This document shows positions 9,400 through 10,423 of a stretch of DNA of 10,423 nt, piece after piece (the first letter of the stretch is position 1; every line of letters begins with the position of its first letter). The DNA comes from SURF-13 sp038924245 (GTDB lineage Bacteria; Pseudomonadota; Gammaproteobacteria; SURF-13), in the NCBI GenBank assembly GCA_038924245.1, contig JBCKVB010000042.1:1-10423 (forward strand), written 5' to 3'. The notes below the pieces were generated by a model. It was not told the DNA's origin. It ran no database searches and saw only the letters and a program-made list of their open reading frames with translations. The translations under genes were made by a program, and so were the position numbers.

Positions 9400-9428
9400 T
9401 TGTCAACATAGTTTTTAAACGCTACTAT
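9400..9428 (+). promoter_or_regulatory. Regulator promoter P2 (proximal)
   Basis: The exact duplicate of P1: TTGTCA (9400-9405), 17-bp spacer, TACTAT (9423-9428). Start is predicted near 9435, leaving a leader of only about 18 bases that contains the AAGGAG site of the regulator gene. This fits translation from the ATG at 9453 rather than from the ATG at 9435. Confidence 0.7.
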
Positions 9429-9440
9429 CTACACATGACA

Positions 9441-9446
9441 AAGGAG
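9441..9446 (+). promoter_or_regulatory. Ribosome binding site that fixes the regulator start
   Basis: AAGGAG ends 6 bases before ATG 9453. The earlier in-frame ATG at 9435 has no such site and coincides with the predicted transcription start of P2, so it could only be used on a leaderless transcript. Confidence 0.75.
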
Positions 9447-9452
9447 CTAAAA

Positions 9453-10061
9453 ATGCACAGTCGCGCTATTGCGGAGTTGGTCTTGCACGTGGGGCGCATA
9501 GCGTCCGGCGAGGGGTTCGTCGAGGGGCTGACGGCAGCCCAGTGGGCGGTACTCAGATACTTTGCCCAGGCCAACCGCTTTTCACGAACGCCGTCCGCCT
9601 TTGCCGCGTTCCATGGCACGACCCGGGGTACGGCGTCACAGACGATCAAAAGCCTCGAAATCCAAGGCTATCTGACGCGCATGCGGTCAGAGGCCGACAG
9701 GCGCAGCGTCCGACTCCTTCTGACCGACAAAGCCAGGGGCACTCTTGCGAACGACCCCTTCGAAACCCTGGTCCGTGCCGCAGACGCTCTACCCCCAGGC
9801 GTCCGCAGCCACTTCGCCAACGCCTTGCAGCGCATGCTCGGCCAGGTGGCGGGGGAGAGAGGCAATCCTCCCTTCGGCACCTGCGCGTCGTGTCAACATC
9901 TGCAAAGCGACGACTGCGGCCGAGAGGGACAGGCGTCCTATGCGTGCGGGTTCGCGAACGAGCCGCTGCGTCTGGACGAGCTCGACGGGGTCTGCATCAA
10001 CTTCGTCCCGGGCAAGCCCATGACGATGAACGGCTCTGTCACCGGAGCCGCACCGCGATGA
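9453..10061 (+). CDS. MarR-family regulator with a cysteine-rich C-terminal tail
   Basis: A 202-residue protein. Residues about 1-100 form a MarR-type winged helix: LTAAQWAVLRYFAQA (26-40), recognition-helix region GTASQTIKSLEIQGYL (59-74), and wing RMRSEADRRSVRLLLTDKA (76-94) with the family's DRR. A helix that may aid dimerisation follows (about 101-134). The tail has five cysteines, C144, C147, C155, C165 and C181 (CASC, then DDC, YAC, and GVCINFVPG), and there are none elsewhere in the protein. This spacing could bind an Fe-S cluster or zinc. It is divergent from a suf operon and preceded by doubled promoters and operators, so it probably regulates itself and suf. IscR (Rrf2 family) and SufR (DeoR/ArsR-like) are unrelated regulators of such operons. 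DNA-binding fold is secure; cluster binding and target are inferred. Confidence 0.88.
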   Translation: MHSRAIAELVLHVGRIASGEGFVEGLTAAQWAVLRYFAQANRFSRTPSAFAAFHGTTRGTASQTIKSLEIQGYLTRMRSEADRRSVRLLLTDKARGTLANDPFETLVRAADALPPGVRSHFANALQRMLGQVAGERGNPPFGTCASCQHLQSDDCGREGQASYACGFANEPLRLDELDGVCINFVPGKPMTMNGSVTGAAPR

Positions 10062-10217
10062 GTCCTGTTCCCGCATCAGCGATCGCCACACTGCGCTTAC
10101 CGATCACCTTGTACGTCGGCGGGCAGTTCACCGGGGGGCTGCGACATCGTCCGCGAGATGAATGCGTCGGGAGAGCTCCAGGCAATCATTCGCGCAAACC
10201 ACAACACTGCCACATAA
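10058..10217 (+). pseudogene. Remnant of a second CGFS-type glutaredoxin
   Basis: Translation gives LYVGGQFTGG (about 10109-10138), then after a shift of one base DIVREMNASGELQAII (10143-10190) and a TAA at 10215-10217. This matches residues 76-102 of the intact glutaredoxin at 4175-4498 (LYVKGELVGGADIVREMHQQGELQ). The frame break falls at a run of six G (10133-10138); five G would restore GGCDIVREM. The N-terminal two thirds, with the CGFS site, are missing, and no match to them lies upstream, where the MarR-type gene ends. An ATG at 10058 overlaps the regulator's stop as ATGA. Even with the shift repaired the product could not be an active glutaredoxin. A sequencing error could explain the G run but not the missing N-terminal part. 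Confidence 0.8.
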
Positions 10218-10228
10218 AGGAGACCGCC

Positions 10229-10423
10229 ATGTCATCCCATCCAACTGACTACCAGGGTTCCGTCATCGACGCGCTACGCGAGGCTATCGAGCAGCAGATC
10301 CCCAATTCACAGGCCGCAGTCAACGGCGGCGGCGGACACTTCAGTATCGAAGTGACGTCGCCCGCGTTCGCCGACAGGAGCATGCTCAATAGCCACCGGC
10401 TGGTATACAGCGCAATCGCCCAC
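10229..10423 (+). CDS. BolA family protein, cut by the window edge
   Basis: The first 65 codons of a BolA-type protein. After a short lead it reads VIDALREAIEQQIPNS (12-27), then GGGGHFSIEVTSPAFA (33-48), SMLNSHRLVYSAIAH (51-65), matching the BolA fold up to the conserved LVY(x)AIAH helix. It is different from both other BolA-type proteins in the window; the GGHxxIEVTSxxF pattern marks another BolA subgroup. AAAGGAG (10216-10222) lies 6 bases before the ATG and overlaps the TAA of the glutaredoxin remnant, so the original order was regulator, glutaredoxin, BolA, probably cotranscribed from P1/P2. Confidence 0.88.
   Translation, partial: MSSHPTDYQGSVIDALREAIEQQIPNSQAAVNGGGGHFSIEVTSPAFADRSMLNSHRLVYSAIAH

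Larger units (their letters stand above)
9342..9428 (+). repeat. Two exact 38-bp direct repeats, 49-bp period, carrying duplicate promoters
   Basis: Copies at 9342-9379 and 9391-9428 are identical over 38 bp (both start ACTACCCTCTTGTCAAC and end CGCTACTAT). The 11 bases after each copy are also partly alike (both contain CATG), so the unit is a 49-bp tandem duplication. Identity of the copies points to recent duplication or strong selection. Each copy holds a full promoter and three ATAGT/ACTAY pentamers. Confidence 0.97.

Noticed and set aside
9380..9418. A small plus-strand frame (MSMALPSCQHSF) inside the first promoter repeat, as a possible leader peptide
   Set aside because: It arises because the 49-bp duplication copied a start-codon region; it has no ribosome binding site. 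Its second ATG coincides with the predicted P1 start site, so leaderless use is possible but unsupported.
9342..9428. Direct repeats as a minimal CRISPR array
   Set aside because: There are only two units with an 11-bp gap, no cas genes, and each unit is clearly a promoter.

Overview
The window comes from a proteobacterium, most likely gamma- or betaproteobacterial. The ErpA, IbaG, Grx4, LipA and SelO proteins are of the E. coli type in motif and length, and a GGGAGAGGG-type hairpin common in those genomes is present. I cannot name the genus from sequence alone. Except for the last 1 kb, every gene lies on the minus strand, so the transcription unit runs right to left from about 9320 towards position 1. 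No rRNA, tRNA, CRISPR array, integrase or insertion sequence was seen.

Core (3521-9207, minus): a compact iron-sulfur cluster assembly operon in the order iscA-type carrier, erpA, sufB, sufC, sufD, ibaG (BolA family), grxD (CGFS glutaredoxin), and an Nfu_N-NifU carrier. The ATGA overlaps sufB/sufC and sufC/sufD, and the overlap of the grxD ribosome binding site with the ibaG stop codon, indicate tight coupling. The Suf scaffold (SufBCD) is followed by the whole carrier and delivery set (A-type, BolA/Grx4, Nfu). No cysteine desulfurase (SufS) or SufE/SufU lies in the window.

Left (1-3378, minus): selO (redox-gated protein AMPylase), a second bolA gene, an unrecognised 52-residue gene, lipA (lipoyl synthase, a client of Nfu-type carriers), and the first codons of an unidentified gene. 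These may be read through from the suf operon or be separate units; hairpins and a REP-like element lie in the 142-bp gap between nfu and selO.

Right (9208-10423): a divergent control region, then on the plus strand a MarR-family regulator whose C-terminal tail carries five cysteines. It is followed by the degraded C-terminal third of a second CGFS-type glutaredoxin (one-base shift at a G6 run) and the start of a third BolA-family gene. The control region holds two exact 38-bp copies 49 bp apart, each a good sigma70 promoter (TTGTCA-17-TACTAT) for the regulator. The -35 of the first overlaps a TTGACA on the other strand that serves the suf operon. ATAGT/ACTAY pentamers occur seven times at 16-17 bp steps through this region, a candidate operator array.

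The main hypothesis worth testing is that the MarR-type protein binds an Fe-S cluster (or otherwise senses iron or redox state) through its cysteine tail, and controls both itself and the divergent suf operon, in the role IscR or SufR plays elsewhere.
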